From: Fusibacter tunisiensis
GTDB lineage: Bacteria > Bacillota > Clostridia > Peptostreptococcales > Acidaminobacteraceae
DNA: 34,300 nt
NCBI RefSeq assembly: GCF_016908355.1
Contig: NZ_JAFBDT010000022.1
Span: forward strand, 1-34,300
Direction: 5' to 3'
A program made the translations under genes and the position numbers. Below the pieces are notes generated by a model. It had not been told where the DNA came from, did no database searches, and saw only the letters and a list, made by a program, of their open reading frames with translations. Positions 1-7,433 of this stretch are shown one piece after another; within the stretch, counting starts at the first letter, position 1, and each line of letters begins with the position of its first letter.

Positions 1-45
1 ACCGTGGGGCACACGGGGATAGCTCGCTTATGCTGTAGCCATTAG
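1..45 (+). CDS. tnpB: C-terminal tail of TnpB (partial)
   Basis: Frame 1 reads TVGHTGIARLCCSH and stops at TAG 43-45. The TVGxTGI signature is the usual extreme C-terminus of TnpB, the RNA-guided nuclease of IS200/IS605 elements. Only 14 codons are inside the window, so neither the nuclease residues nor the integrity of the gene can be judged. The reading overlaps the hairpins of the IS right end, as expected because the TnpB guide RNA is normally encoded over the 3' end of tnpB and the right end. This call rests on a short motif remembered from the family. Confidence 0.5.
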   Translation, partial: TVGHTGIARLCCSH

Positions 46-94
46 GCTATTCGAACGAGAAGCCCCCACTTCTTAAGTGGTGGGAGTATGTCAC
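1..94 (+). mobile_element. IS200/IS605-family right end (partial element, rest lies upstream)
   Basis: The first 94 bases hold three stacked hairpins. Arm CCGTG (2-6) pairs with CACGG (12-16), TAGCC (36-40) pairs with GGCTA (45-49), and CCCCCACTT (63-71) pairs with AAGTGGTGGG (75-84) with one bulge. The last hairpin is followed by AGTATGTCAC, the kind of 3' terminus seen on many clostridial IS605 elements with TnpB. The element appears to end near 94, because homology to a kinase gene starts immediately after. A closely similar hairpin is found in the IS end at 34155. The transposase genes are outside the window, so the exact IS name cannot be given. Confidence 0.7.
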
Positions 95-498
95 AGAACG
101 ATTTTAAAACCACTGATTTTTACGCATTGATTTCAGTTTTGAATAATATAATTGTCAATGCCATTGATGCGATATCACAGACAGGCAGAATTGTGATTGA
201 AGAAAAGATTGAGGATCAGATGATTTATTTTACCATTAGGGATAATGGCAACGGCATTGATCCCTCTGAATTGGGCATTATATTTGAACCTGGGTATTCA
301 ACTAAATTTAATGAACATACAGGCATTATGGCTTCAGGTATTGGATTGACACATGTTAAACAGTTGGTTGAGGGGTATTTTGAAGGTAAGATTGAAGTTT
401 TTTCAAAATGGAACTCAGGGACCACTTTTCATATTTGGATTCCAGCACCTAAAATAGTAGAGACGCATGAAGTAAAAGATGAAGATGAAAGCAGGTAG
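88..498 (+). pseudogene. Sensor histidine kinase, C-terminal ATPase fragment cut by IS insertion
   Basis: Only the HATPase domain of a sensor kinase remains. Visible are the N box NNIIVNAIDAI, the G1 box DNGNGI, a G2 box ASGIGLTHVKQLVEG and the terminal GTTFHIWIP strand. The sensor and His-phosphoacceptor parts are missing. The reading frame opens with an ATG at 88 that belongs to the IS right end (bases up to about 94), so host-derived sequence starts around codon 3. With no phosphoacceptor histidine the fragment cannot be a normal kinase. Its stop is three bases before the next gene, a response regulator of the GlnL/YcbB type, so it was the partner kinase (GlnK/YcbA-like). A short IS-started protein could still be made, but there is no well-spaced ribosome binding site in front of the ATG. 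Confidence 0.8.
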
Positions 499-501
499 AT
501 T

Positions 502-1410
502 ATGAATTATAATTTCTATATTGTAGATGATGATAAGAGTATTGTCAGTATGTTGAGCCGTATTATTGTAAATCAAAACCTGGGGGATGTTGTGGGGAAG
601 GCCTATGATGGCGAACAGGCAATTCAGGAGATTCCGGACCTTAAACCAGATATTGTTCTTGTAGACCTATTATTGCCTAACATAGATGGTATTACATTGG
701 TTTCTAGGTTAAAGTTAATTGTCCCTGATATTCCGGTGGTAATGATTAGTGAAGTCTATGCCAAAGAGATGGTATCTAAGGCATACAGCAATGGTGTAGA
801 ATTTTTCATGAACAAACCGATAAATGTAATTGAAGTTATTAATGTTATAAAACGCATTGATGAAAAAATACAAATGAAAAAAATTATTCATAATTTTCAC
901 AATGCTTTTAAATCAATTGAAGCTTATGGTGGCATTGATCAAACACAAGAAGAGAAAACAAACCAAAAAAAAAGCGATCGAATGAGAGCCTTATTGAAAG
1001 AGCTTGGTTTAGTGGGAGAGTCCGGCAGTCGAGACTTAACCCATATTATTGAGTTTATTATAGAAAATAAAGCAACCAATCATATTCATGCGTCAAATTA
1101 CAAACTTTCAGATTTTTATATGTATTTAAGTAGCAAGTATGAGAAAGAGTATGGCGAAAATGTCAATGAAAAAACCATAGAGCAGCGCATTAGACGAACA
1201 GTTGGACAAGCCCTTGAAAATATGGCTGAGTTTGGACTGGAAGATTATGAAAATCTTGTTTTTCAAAAATATGCTTCCCTTCTATTTGAATTTAAAGAAG
1301 TGCGTCGAGAGATGGATTATATTAAGGGGAATTCATCCAATAGGGGCAAAATTAACATCAAAAAGTTTATCATAGGCATTGTAAATGAAGTTGAAAACAA
1401 ACAAATATGA
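502..1410 (+). CDS. Response regulator, GlnL/YcbB type
   Basis: A 302-residue two-component regulator. Residues 1-125 form a receiver domain with the acidic pocket D9-D11, phosphoacceptor D55 (in IVLVDLLLP), S83 and K105 (NKP). Residues about 160-290 resemble the YcbB-type DNA-binding domain of Bacillus GlnL rather than an OmpR or NarL output domain. The gene starts three bases after the kinase fragment, so the pair was one transcription unit. The next gene on the same strand is a dicarboxylate/amino-acid symporter, the expected kind of target for a GlnK-GlnL type system. Because the kinase is truncated, this regulator has probably lost its normal phosphate donor. It is now transcribed either from within the kinase fragment or from the IS. 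Confidence 0.8.
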   Translation: MNYNFYIVDDDKSIVSMLSRIIVNQNLGDVVGKAYDGEQAIQEIPDLKPDIVLVDLLLPNIDGITLVSRLKLIVPDIPVVMISEVYAKEMVSKAYSNGVEFFMNKPINVIEVINVIKRIDEKIQMKKIIHNFHNAFKSIEAYGGIDQTQEEKTNQKKSDRMRALLKELGLVGESGSRDLTHIIEFIIENKATNHIHASNYKLSDFYMYLSSKYEKEYGENVNEKTIEQRIRRTVGQALENMAEFGLEDYENLVFQKYASLLFEFKEVRREMDYIKGNSSNRGKINIKKFIIGIVNEVENKQI

Positions 1411-1426
1411 ATAAAAAGAAATAAAC

Positions 1427-1462
1427 TTTCGTAGGAAAATGTAACAAAATGTCGGATTTTGT
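1427..1462 (+). promoter_or_regulatory. Four hexamers in 10-bp phase, candidate GlnL-type operator
   Basis: The hexamers TTTCGT (1427-1432), AAATGT (1437-1442), AAATGT (1447-1452) and TTTTGT (1457-1462) are each separated by exactly four bases. Bacillus GlnL is known, as I recall, to bind TTTTGT-N4-TTTTGT, which is the same geometry. The array lies just upstream of a weak -10-like CATAAT (1474-1479) with no good -35, as in an activator-dependent promoter for the symporter gene. The last repeat sits where a -35 would be. The inverted pair ACAAAAT/ATTTTGT (1444-1450, 1456-1462) is also contained here. Confidence 0.55.
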
Positions 1463-1508
1463 AGGTCAAAGGGCATAATAGTATCATCTTATAAAAGGGG
1501 GAACTGTT

Positions 1509-2765
1509 ATGAAAGGAAAAAGTTTGACGTTTAAAATCCTAATGGCGATGTTGCTGGGTGTTGTAATTGGCCTTGTTTTAAATCCCATGAATGGCAACGT
1601 AATTGTTAAAGATTATCTGATTGATTTTGCTTTTACATTGGTGGGATCTGCATTTATTGCTTTTATTAGTATGATGGTTGTACCACTTGTTTTTGTTTCG
1701 CTCACCTTGGGTGCAGCTCAAATAGGTGATGTGAAAAAACTAGGCCGTATAGGTGGAAAAACTTTAGGTTTTTATTTACTGACAACTGCAATTGCCATTA
1801 CACTTGCAATTATTATTGGATTAATCTTTAAGCCAGGCACATTTATGCAAATTTCGGGCGATTTCACATATGAAGCAAAAGAAGCGCCTGCGCTTGTAAA
1901 TGTACTGATTGATATGATTCCAAAGAATCCAATTGGCTCATTGGCAAGTGGAAATATGCTTCAGATTATTATTTTCGCTTTGTTTACAGGAACTGCAATG
2001 ACGTTACTTGGTGATAAAGCAGCAAAAGTAAAAGCAATTTTTGAAGAACTCAATGAGATTGTTTTAAAAATGGTAATGATGGTTATGAAAATGGCACCAT
2101 ATGGGGTTTTTGCATTGGTGGCAAAAACGATGGCAACCTTTGGATTTGATGCGGTTGGGTCTCTTGCAGCATACATGTTATGTGTTATTGGTGGTCTGCT
2201 TCTTCATGCACTCTTAACCTATCAAGGACTCCTTTTTGCAACTACAGGATTGAATCCAATTAAATTTTACAAAAATTTCTTCCCAGCGATTGCGGTTGCA
2301 TTTTCAACATCATCGAGTAATGCAACGCTTCCTGTAACCATAGAAACAGTTGAAGAGCGATTGGGTGTTAATAAAGAATTGGCCTCATTTACATTACCAC
2401 TCGGTGCCACCATTAACATGGATGGAACTGCTATAATGCAAGGTGTAGCAACTGTTTTTATAGCGCAGCTTTATGGAATTGATCTTGGCATTGCAGATTT
2501 CCTTACTGTAATTCTAACAGCAACTTTGGCATCAATTGGTACAGCTGGTGTCCCTGGTGTTGGCTTGATTATGCTCTCCATGGTGTTAACTCAGGTTGGT
2601 TTGCCAGTTGAAGCCATCGGATTAATCTTGGGAATTGATAGAATTTTAGATATGACCAGAACTGCCGTAAACATTACGGGTGATGCAGTTTGTACATTAA
2701 TCGTTGCTAAATCAGAAAATGAATTGGACGTTGATGTGTATAATGCAGAAAACGTAAAGGCTTAA
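1509..2765 (+). CDS. Dicarboxylate/amino acid:cation symporter (DAACS family)
   Basis: A 418-residue membrane protein of the GltP/GltT/DctA family, which imports glutamate, aspartate or C4-dicarboxylates with Na+ or H+. The diagnostic elements are present in order: the serine-rich re-entrant loop FSTSSSNATLPVT, the NMDGTAI motif of TM7, the second re-entrant loop GTAGVPGVG, and the TM8 segment DRILDMTRTAVNITGDA that binds substrate. Length and hydrophobicity match an eight-helix family member. A ribosome binding site AAAGGGGG precedes the ATG. It lies 98 bases after the GlnL-type regulator and behind the phased hexamer array, so it is probably that regulator's target. Substrate cannot be read from sequence; glutamate or aspartate is most likely given the GlnL context. 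Confidence 0.88.
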   Translation: MKGKSLTFKILMAMLLGVVIGLVLNPMNGNVIVKDYLIDFAFTLVGSAFIAFISMMVVPLVFVSLTLGAAQIGDVKKLGRIGGKTLGFYLLTTAIAITLAIIIGLIFKPGTFMQISGDFTYEAKEAPALVNVLIDMIPKNPIGSLASGNMLQIIIFALFTGTAMTLLGDKAAKVKAIFEELNEIVLKMVMMVMKMAPYGVFALVAKTMATFGFDAVGSLAAYMLCVIGGLLLHALLTYQGLLFATTGLNPIKFYKNFFPAIAVAFSTSSSNATLPVTIETVEERLGVNKELASFTLPLGATINMDGTAIMQGVATVFIAQLYGIDLGIADFLTVILTATLASIGTAGVPGVGLIMLSMVLTQVGLPVEAIGLILGIDRILDMTRTAVNITGDAVCTLIVAKSENELDVDVYNAENVKA

Positions 2766-2785
2766 CCCAAACGATTAACGTGTGA

Positions 2786-2813
2786 AACCGCCTCAAATGA
2801 GGCGGTTTTTTTT
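2786..2813. terminator. Rho-independent terminator between convergent genes
   Basis: The stem AACCGCCTC (2786-2794) pairs perfectly with GAGGCGGTT (2799-2807) around loop AAAT, and the T tract runs to 2813. It ends the symporter transcript. The T tract touches the stop codon of the hydrogenase gene on the other strand, where a shorter TTT follows the same stem, so it may act in both directions. Confidence 0.9.
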
Positions 2814-4245
2814 AATGGGTTTCAAGATCAATTTTATGCTGCTCAAAGACCCAAGCAGCATCTTTTGAGCGCGTTTCGTGTGCACTGTTTGCATAATCTT
2901 TTATAGCGCGTAAATCTTTTGGTCCATAGTGCATGGTTACAGGGCCTTTAATGCAGCCCCCTTCACAAGCCATGCCTTCTAAAAATTCAAAGTTATGTTT
3001 TTTGACTTTTAAAAGTTTTAGGGCTCGGTCACAAGCCTTGATGCCATCTGCGGTTTCTATTGTAACACTTGATTCACCGGATTCTCTTAAATGTGCAGCG
3101 ATGGAAGCCCCGACACCACCAGAAGCAGCAAAACTTCTACCGTATAGTGATGCGTTATCTAGAGGTGAAGGGTCCATTTCACTTAAATTCATGGAACGTG
3201 CGTCAATCATAGCTGCTAGTTCCTCGAACGTTAGGACATAATCTGTATCTTTTTGACGGTTTTTTTCGCTTTTTTTTGCAATGCATGGGCCTATGAACAC
3301 TGTGATGGCATCAGTGTCAATGGCCTTGATTAAGCGTGACATGGCCGTCATTGGCGAAACGGTAGTGGATACATGATGCATGAGTTCGGGAAACTTTAGA
3401 CCAATATAATTAACGAAACCTGGACAGCATGAACTGGTTAGGGATTTGCCCTGGGAGAGGACGTGTTTCAGTTCTTCGCTTTCATGAAGTGTCACGGCAT
3501 CAGCGCCAAGTGCAACTTCTACCACATCTTTAAAGCCCAACTTTTTAAGTCCAGTTATGACTTTACCAAGTTCCACGAATTGAAATTGAGTAACAAACGA
3601 TGGTGCAAGCATGGCATAAACATTTTTTTTGGATGATTCAAGTGCTTGAATCACTTTCACAAGCTCTGATATTTCTTGAATTGCACCAAATGGACAACCA
3701 TATACGCAAGCGCCACAAGAAATACACAAATCATAGTTAATAACAGCTTTTTTTTGGGCATCGATTTCAATAGCGCCAGTAGGACACAAACGTTTACATG
3801 GACGCATAACATCAGAAATTGCACCGTAGGGGCAAGCATCTTTGCAGCGTCCGCATTCAATACACTTGTCATAGTCAATTACAGCTTTTCCTGAAATTAT
3901 GGTAATTGCATCTACTGGACATGCACCGACACATCTGTGTGCAATACAGGCTCTGCAGGTTTCTGTTACAGTGAACCGATTGACTGGACATTGATCACAG
4001 GCAATGTCTATAACTTCAATGAGTCTTTCAGGTTTGCTAGATTGACCTATAGCCAGTTCCACCATTTTTTCTGTTATAGCTCTTTCATGGAATACGCAAC
4101 ATCTGTGAGTGGGATCAGGCCCTGGAAAGAGCCCTTTTGGAATTTCCAAAGGTGCTTGCTCTATTAAATTTTTAAAAGCATATTTTGACACCTCAGTTAG
4201 GACGTCGCTTTTGATTTTTTGTACATAGTTTTCATATTTTCTCAT
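2812..4245 (-). CDS. Monomeric [FeFe] hydrogenase with multiple ferredoxin domains
   Basis: A 477-residue iron-only hydrogenase that should interconvert protons and H2 in the cytoplasm. After an N-terminal domain (1-80) come cysteine clusters for several [4Fe-4S] centres: C83/C86, C97-C109, C128-C138, C150/C154 and C174-C184. The H-cluster domain follows with L1 SSCCPGF (C273, C274), L2 GPCIAKKSE (C321) and L3 MACEGGCIKGP (C427, C431), so all ligand cysteines and the adjacent proton-path cysteine are kept. The layout fits the ferredoxin-like group B enzymes rather than NADH-linked HydA. It is the last gene of a four-gene operon, 13 bases after the phosphatase gene, with ribosome binding site AGAGGA. 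The arrangement recalls the hfs cluster of Thermoanaerobacterium, in which this would be the likely catalytic partner. Confidence 0.85.
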   Translation of the reverse strand: MRKYENYVQKIKSDVLTEVSKYAFKNLIEQAPLEIPKGLFPGPDPTHRCCVFHERAITEKMVELAIGQSSKPERLIEVIDIACDQCPVNRFTVTETCRACIAHRCVGACPVDAITIISGKAVIDYDKCIECGRCKDACPYGAISDVMRPCKRLCPTGAIEIDAQKKAVINYDLCISCGACVYGCPFGAIQEISELVKVIQALESSKKNVYAMLAPSFVTQFQFVELGKVITGLKKLGFKDVVEVALGADAVTLHESEELKHVLSQGKSLTSSCCPGFVNYIGLKFPELMHHVSTTVSPMTAMSRLIKAIDTDAITVFIGPCIAKKSEKNRQKDTDYVLTFEELAAMIDARSMNLSEMDPSPLDNASLYGRSFAASGGVGASIAAHLRESGESSVTIETADGIKACDRALKLLKVKKHNFEFLEGMACEGGCIKGPVTMHYGPKDLRAIKDYANSAHETRSKDAAWVFEQHKIDLETH

Positions 4246-4258
4246 GAATGTCCTCTTT

Positions 4259-5422
4259 TCAGTCAGTGCACTTTAGCAGGACTTCTTTTCCTGCTTTTTT
4301 CAGTTCTTTTATCAAATCTTCTACAATATGAGTTTTAATGCTTAGATCTTTTGGAAAATCCGGGTTTTGATGGGCTGGGTTTATGGCGCTACCAAGCCAA
4401 AATTGAATGTGAGTTGTTTCCTCAAGCAATAATTTTAACAGCTTTGAAACCCCATCTTTTTTATGAAATATAGGTTCACTGCACGTTTTATTGATATTTT
4501 TAAGTGTATTGAGAGCCATTTTAAGTGTTAATACGCCTTCAGTCACTAGATTTAAGCCGTCAATTTCAGCTGTTGGGGGCACAAATGGGTCTAGATATTC
4601 TAGATTTGTTCGAACTTCTGTATTAAGTTCTCGTGCGATAATATTAGCTGCAGTGCCACCGCAAACCACTTTGAGCCCTTTTTCTTCAATAAAAGCTTTG
4701 ACGATTTCTGGGTCTCTGTCATCACGTTCAGGCGGACCTGTTAAGACCTGAGTCCATTCTGCTTTTCGAAGTTTTACTGTAACAGCACTTGTATCATCAC
4801 CTGGCATGTCTTCATATAAGTTTTGACAAGTTTCCAATAGTCGCCTTGTAAGTTTTTCTGCAGTTTTTACATTTTGCTGTTGAAGAAAATCTGCTACGTG
4901 TTGCCATTCCCAACCATGATTGAGCAGTTTTCCAACACCCGCATGTATGACACCGTCTGACACCATAATGAGGGCATCATCTTCAACAAGATCAATTTCA
5001 CTAACCCAAACTTCTTTGTTTGATGAAATCATTTTTGTCTTTTTGAGTGGGCATAAATTGCCATGATGCAAGTAAAAAATTGGCGGATTATCAAACTCAA
5101 TAATTCTTGCATGATTTTTAGAATCGATATCTAAAATTGTAAATGTTGAATAGCCAATTTTTCGAACTTGACATACAGGAAGTGTTTTTGTAATGGTGTC
5201 AATTGTATCCATAAGGTCTGCACCTTTTGAAAGCATCGTGCTCATGATTTTACTGGTTAAAGTTGCAAGAATATTTGCCTTAACACCACTCCCTAGACCA
5301 TCAGCAAGAACAACAATTAGCCGGTCATCCAGTTTGCTGACTTCGATGTGGTCTCCACAGAGTTCTTCTCCGTATTTATGGAGTGCGTGGTGTGAGACAT
5401 CTAAATAATAAGTGTCTTTCAT
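4259..5422 (-). CDS. SpoIIE-type PP2C phosphatase associated with hydrogenase
   Basis: A 387-residue soluble protein. Residues 1-220 are a SpoIIE/PP2C-like serine/threonine phosphatase with the metal-binding motifs VVLADGLGSGVKA, IMVSDGVIHAG and GDDTSAV. Residues about 225-387 form a second domain of unknown function with the motif VVCGGTAANIIARE. Its ATG overlaps the stop of the preceding sensory hydrogenase gene by four bases (ATGA), so the two are translationally coupled. In this kind of cluster the phosphatase is thought to be the output of the PAS-containing hydrogenase, passing an H2 or redox signal to an unknown phosphoprotein. It is not the sporulation protein SpoIIE: it lacks the membrane domain and is too short. 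Confidence 0.85.
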   Translation of the reverse strand: MKDTYYLDVSHHALHKYGEELCGDHIEVSKLDDRLIVVLADGLGSGVKANILATLTSKIMSTMLSKGADLMDTIDTITKTLPVCQVRKIGYSTFTILDIDSKNHARIIEFDNPPIFYLHHGNLCPLKKTKMISSNKEVWVSEIDLVEDDALIMVSDGVIHAGVGKLLNHGWEWQHVADFLQQQNVKTAEKLTRRLLETCQNLYEDMPGDDTSAVTVKLRKAEWTQVLTGPPERDDRDPEIVKAFIEEKGLKVVCGGTAANIIARELNTEVRTNLEYLDPFVPPTAEIDGLNLVTEGVLTLKMALNTLKNINKTCSEPIFHKKDGVSKLLKLLLEETTHIQFWLGSAINPAHQNPDFPKDLSIKTHIVEDLIKELKKAGKEVLLKCTD

Positions 5423-7155
5423 TCGTATGTGCCTCCATCTGATAAGACAAGAGATTTCAACTTATTGAGGCCAAGTTTTGTTTCGGCTGTTGTTTCGCCT
5501 AGCAAACTGGCAATCTCTTGGGCCACTTGCATTTGGTGGTCAATAACTTCTTGACATGTAAGTAGAGTTTCCTGCTTTACACGTTCTAATTCTTGACGCT
5601 TTTTTTCAACTTCTGTAATGTCTGTAAAAATCCCTATATAGTGTTTCCCTTCAAAGAGTCGCATGATATTGGCAAAAAAAGTACGGTCGATTGCGTCGAG
5701 TGTAATCTTTTTACTTATACGTGTTTCCGTGGCATCTTTTATATCCTGAATTATTTGATGATCTATGAGAGCTGACACAGGCCAATGAAGCAATTTAATC
5801 TTTGTTGCATTGAACAAGCGATTAAAAGATGGATTGACTTCAAGAATTCGCATGTTTTCATCTAAAATACAAATTGCATTAGGACTGGTTTCAAAAATGG
5901 TGGACTGCATGCCCTCTGCTTTCCGTCTTAAAAGGGCCATACACAGATGAATATCTGAGTGCCCTCTACTGACTGCAATTGCTTTTTCATAGCATGAACT
6001 GTACCCACAGGCCCCACAATCCAATTGGTCTTGCTTCGTATACTTGCCCATTTCAAGAAGGATTTCGGAAATTTGGCCTTCATCTATCTGAGGAAAAGAG
6101 ACCACCTTGGATGAGAAGGTATGTCTTAATAAATCCTTATTTACTGAAAAGGGATCTGATATTTGAGGTTGATTTTCTGATTTTTTTTGTGTATGGTCAA
6201 CATATTCAGAAATTAGCTCGATTCTTTTATATAAGCTGGGAGCGGATTCAGGCATGTCTGGCCCATTAATACAACTACCTTGACAAATGTTGAGTTCGGC
6301 ACAAAATCCGCTTATTTCACCATTAGATACTCCTTTCAGAAATTCTGTACATGCCTCGATACCATTTACATTTATATGGGCGTAATGTGTGCTAATTCGG
6401 GTTTTTAAGTCCTGTTTCCATAAACTCCCGCCAATTGGATATGCTTTGCCTCTAGAGGTTGTGGGGGTGTCAAAATCTGATATTGGCATTTTATCTAATG
6501 TTATTGAAGCAGTTTGAAACCATTTTTCTAATTCTTTGAATGTGATAACCGCATCTATGCTATTGGTGTAAGAAATGGCTTCTGCTTTTTTTGCTAGGCA
6601 CGGTCCTATAAAAACAACAAATGTTTCAGAACCGTGTCTGTCTTTTATGTCGAATCCATGTGCTATCATAGGTGATACAACGGGAATGACACTTGGAATT
6701 GCTTGGCTGTATTTGTGTTCGATTAATGTATTTGTAGAGGGGCAACAACTGGTTATAATGTTTTTACAGCCGGACTTATCAATATAGGTTTCATATTCTT
6801 CGGAAACGATTTCTGCCCCTCGCGCCGTTTCTTCAATTATGTCAAACCCCAATTTTTTTAGTGCAAAAGCCATTTGATTCGGATGATTCATTTTAAAAGC
6901 ACCTGCAAAGGAGGGCGCCAATGAGACGGCTGTTTTTTTGCCGGTCTTCACTTGGTTTTGTACAGTTTCTAAATCTAAATGAATTGTTAGTGCGCCTGTT
7001 TTGCATTGCATTTGACAAATGCCACATTTAATACATAAATCATTTATTATGGATCGGTTGTGTTTTGTAAATGAAATTGCCTTAGTCGGGCATGCCCTTA
7101 GGCATTTAAAACACTCATCACATTTTTCTGAGTCAAATTCAATGAATTTCATCAT
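5419..7155 (-). CDS. Sensory-type [FeFe] hydrogenase with PAS domain
   Basis: A 578-residue protein with, in order: two [4Fe-4S] ferredoxin motifs (C12-C22 and C41-C51); an H-cluster domain with L1 TSCCPS (C137, C138), L2 GPCLAKKAE (C186) and L3 ICQGSCINGP (C291, C295); a further Fe-S domain (C380, C383, C388, C405); a PAS domain (about 418-515); and a helical C-terminus (about 520-575). This is the architecture of group C [FeFe] hydrogenases, proposed H2 sensors. The L3 loop lacks the glycine-rich stretch of catalytic enzymes, while both adjacent cysteines of L1 are kept. The start ATG at 7155 has AAGGAG seven bases upstream and lies inside the preceding ferredoxin gene (17-bp overlap). The C-terminal helix probably relays the signal to the phosphatase encoded next. 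Confidence 0.87.
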   Translation of the reverse strand: MMKFIEFDSEKCDECFKCLRACPTKAISFTKHNRSIINDLCIKCGICQMQCKTGALTIHLDLETVQNQVKTGKKTAVSLAPSFAGAFKMNHPNQMAFALKKLGFDIIEETARGAEIVSEEYETYIDKSGCKNIITSCCPSTNTLIEHKYSQAIPSVIPVVSPMIAHGFDIKDRHGSETFVVFIGPCLAKKAEAISYTNSIDAVITFKELEKWFQTASITLDKMPISDFDTPTTSRGKAYPIGGSLWKQDLKTRISTHYAHINVNGIEACTEFLKGVSNGEISGFCAELNICQGSCINGPDMPESAPSLYKRIELISEYVDHTQKKSENQPQISDPFSVNKDLLRHTFSSKVVSFPQIDEGQISEILLEMGKYTKQDQLDCGACGYSSCYEKAIAVSRGHSDIHLCMALLRRKAEGMQSTIFETSPNAICILDENMRILEVNPSFNRLFNATKIKLLHWPVSALIDHQIIQDIKDATETRISKKITLDAIDRTFFANIMRLFEGKHYIGIFTDITEVEKKRQELERVKQETLLTCQEVIDHQMQVAQEIASLLGETTAETKLGLNKLKSLVLSDGGTYE

Positions 7156-7393
7156 CTGCTTTCTCCTTAAGTGTTTTCATAAAATGGGTTACTTCATCAG
7201 GACGTATGGATTGAATGGGGTTTGAATCCACTTGAATAGAAACAGCATTCCCACATTTGCCAAGGCAGAAGGAAGATTTTAATTCTATGATTGAGCTTAA
7301 ATTGTTTTCTTCAATGTACGCTTTCATACGGCGGATGACATCATATGACCCTTTGATATGACAAGCACTTCCTATACAAATTTTTAATATCAT
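7139..7393 (-). CDS. [2Fe-2S] thioredoxin-like ferredoxin (NuoE-like, 84 aa)
   Basis: A small protein with four cysteines in the order C6, C11 (CIGSACH) and C43, C47 (CLGKCGN). This is the ligand pattern of thioredoxin-fold [2Fe-2S] proteins such as NuoE and the ferredoxin subunit of multimeric hydrogenases. The start is set at 7393, where AAGGAGG stands at ideal distance from ATG; a longer frame reaches 7429 but has no ribosome binding site. It is the first gene of the hydrogenase operon and overlaps the next gene by 17 bases. It probably shuttles single electrons to or from the hydrogenase proteins. The promoter and dyad at 7410-7448 lie directly upstream. Confidence 0.8.
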   Translation of the reverse strand: MILKICIGSACHIKGSYDVIRRMKAYIEENNLSSIIELKSSFCLGKCGNAVSIQVDSNPIQSIRPDEVTHFMKTLKEKADDEIH

Positions 7394-7409
7394 AAAGGAC
7401 CTCCTTAAA

Positions 7410-7433
7410 CTTTGTGTTAATATTATCACAAAG
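7410..7433. promoter_or_regulatory. Dyad over the -10 box, Rex-like operator candidate
   Basis: CTTTGTG (7410-7416) and CACAAAG (7427-7433) form a perfect inverted repeat with a 10-base AT spacer covering the whole -10 box. The inner 18-mer (7414-7431) matches the recalled clostridial Rex consensus TTGTTAA-N4-TTAACAA at 11 of 14 fixed positions. Rex senses the NADH/NAD ratio and is known to control hydrogenase genes in clostridia. The dyad is seen; the regulator is inferred. Confidence 0.5.

Larger units (their letters stand above)
1..112 (+). ncRNA. 3' part of a putative TnpB guide RNA (omega RNA / reRNA)
   Basis: In IS200/IS605 elements with TnpB, the guide RNA scaffold is transcribed from the right end and its guide is the flanking host DNA just beyond the end. 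Here the hairpins at 2-16, 36-49 and 63-84 would be the scaffold, and about 16-18 bases from 95 onward would be the guide. That guide matches the interrupted kinase gene. The 5' part of the RNA is outside the window. The structure is visible; transcription and activity are inferred from the family. Confidence 0.4.

Noticed and set aside
1-94. Hairpins at the window start as a riboswitch or attenuator for the two-component genes
   Set aside because: They match the TnpB tail and IS605 right end, and a similar hairpin occurs at the other IS end at 34155.
3657-4167. Long antisense frames inside the hydrogenase gene
   Set aside because: They are complements of cysteine-rich ferredoxin repeats with no ribosome binding site. 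The hydrogenase frame has unmistakable motifs.
4259-5422. The phosphatase as evidence of sporulation (SpoIIE)
   Set aside because: It lacks the large membrane region of SpoIIE and sits in a hydrogenase operon with coupled translation.
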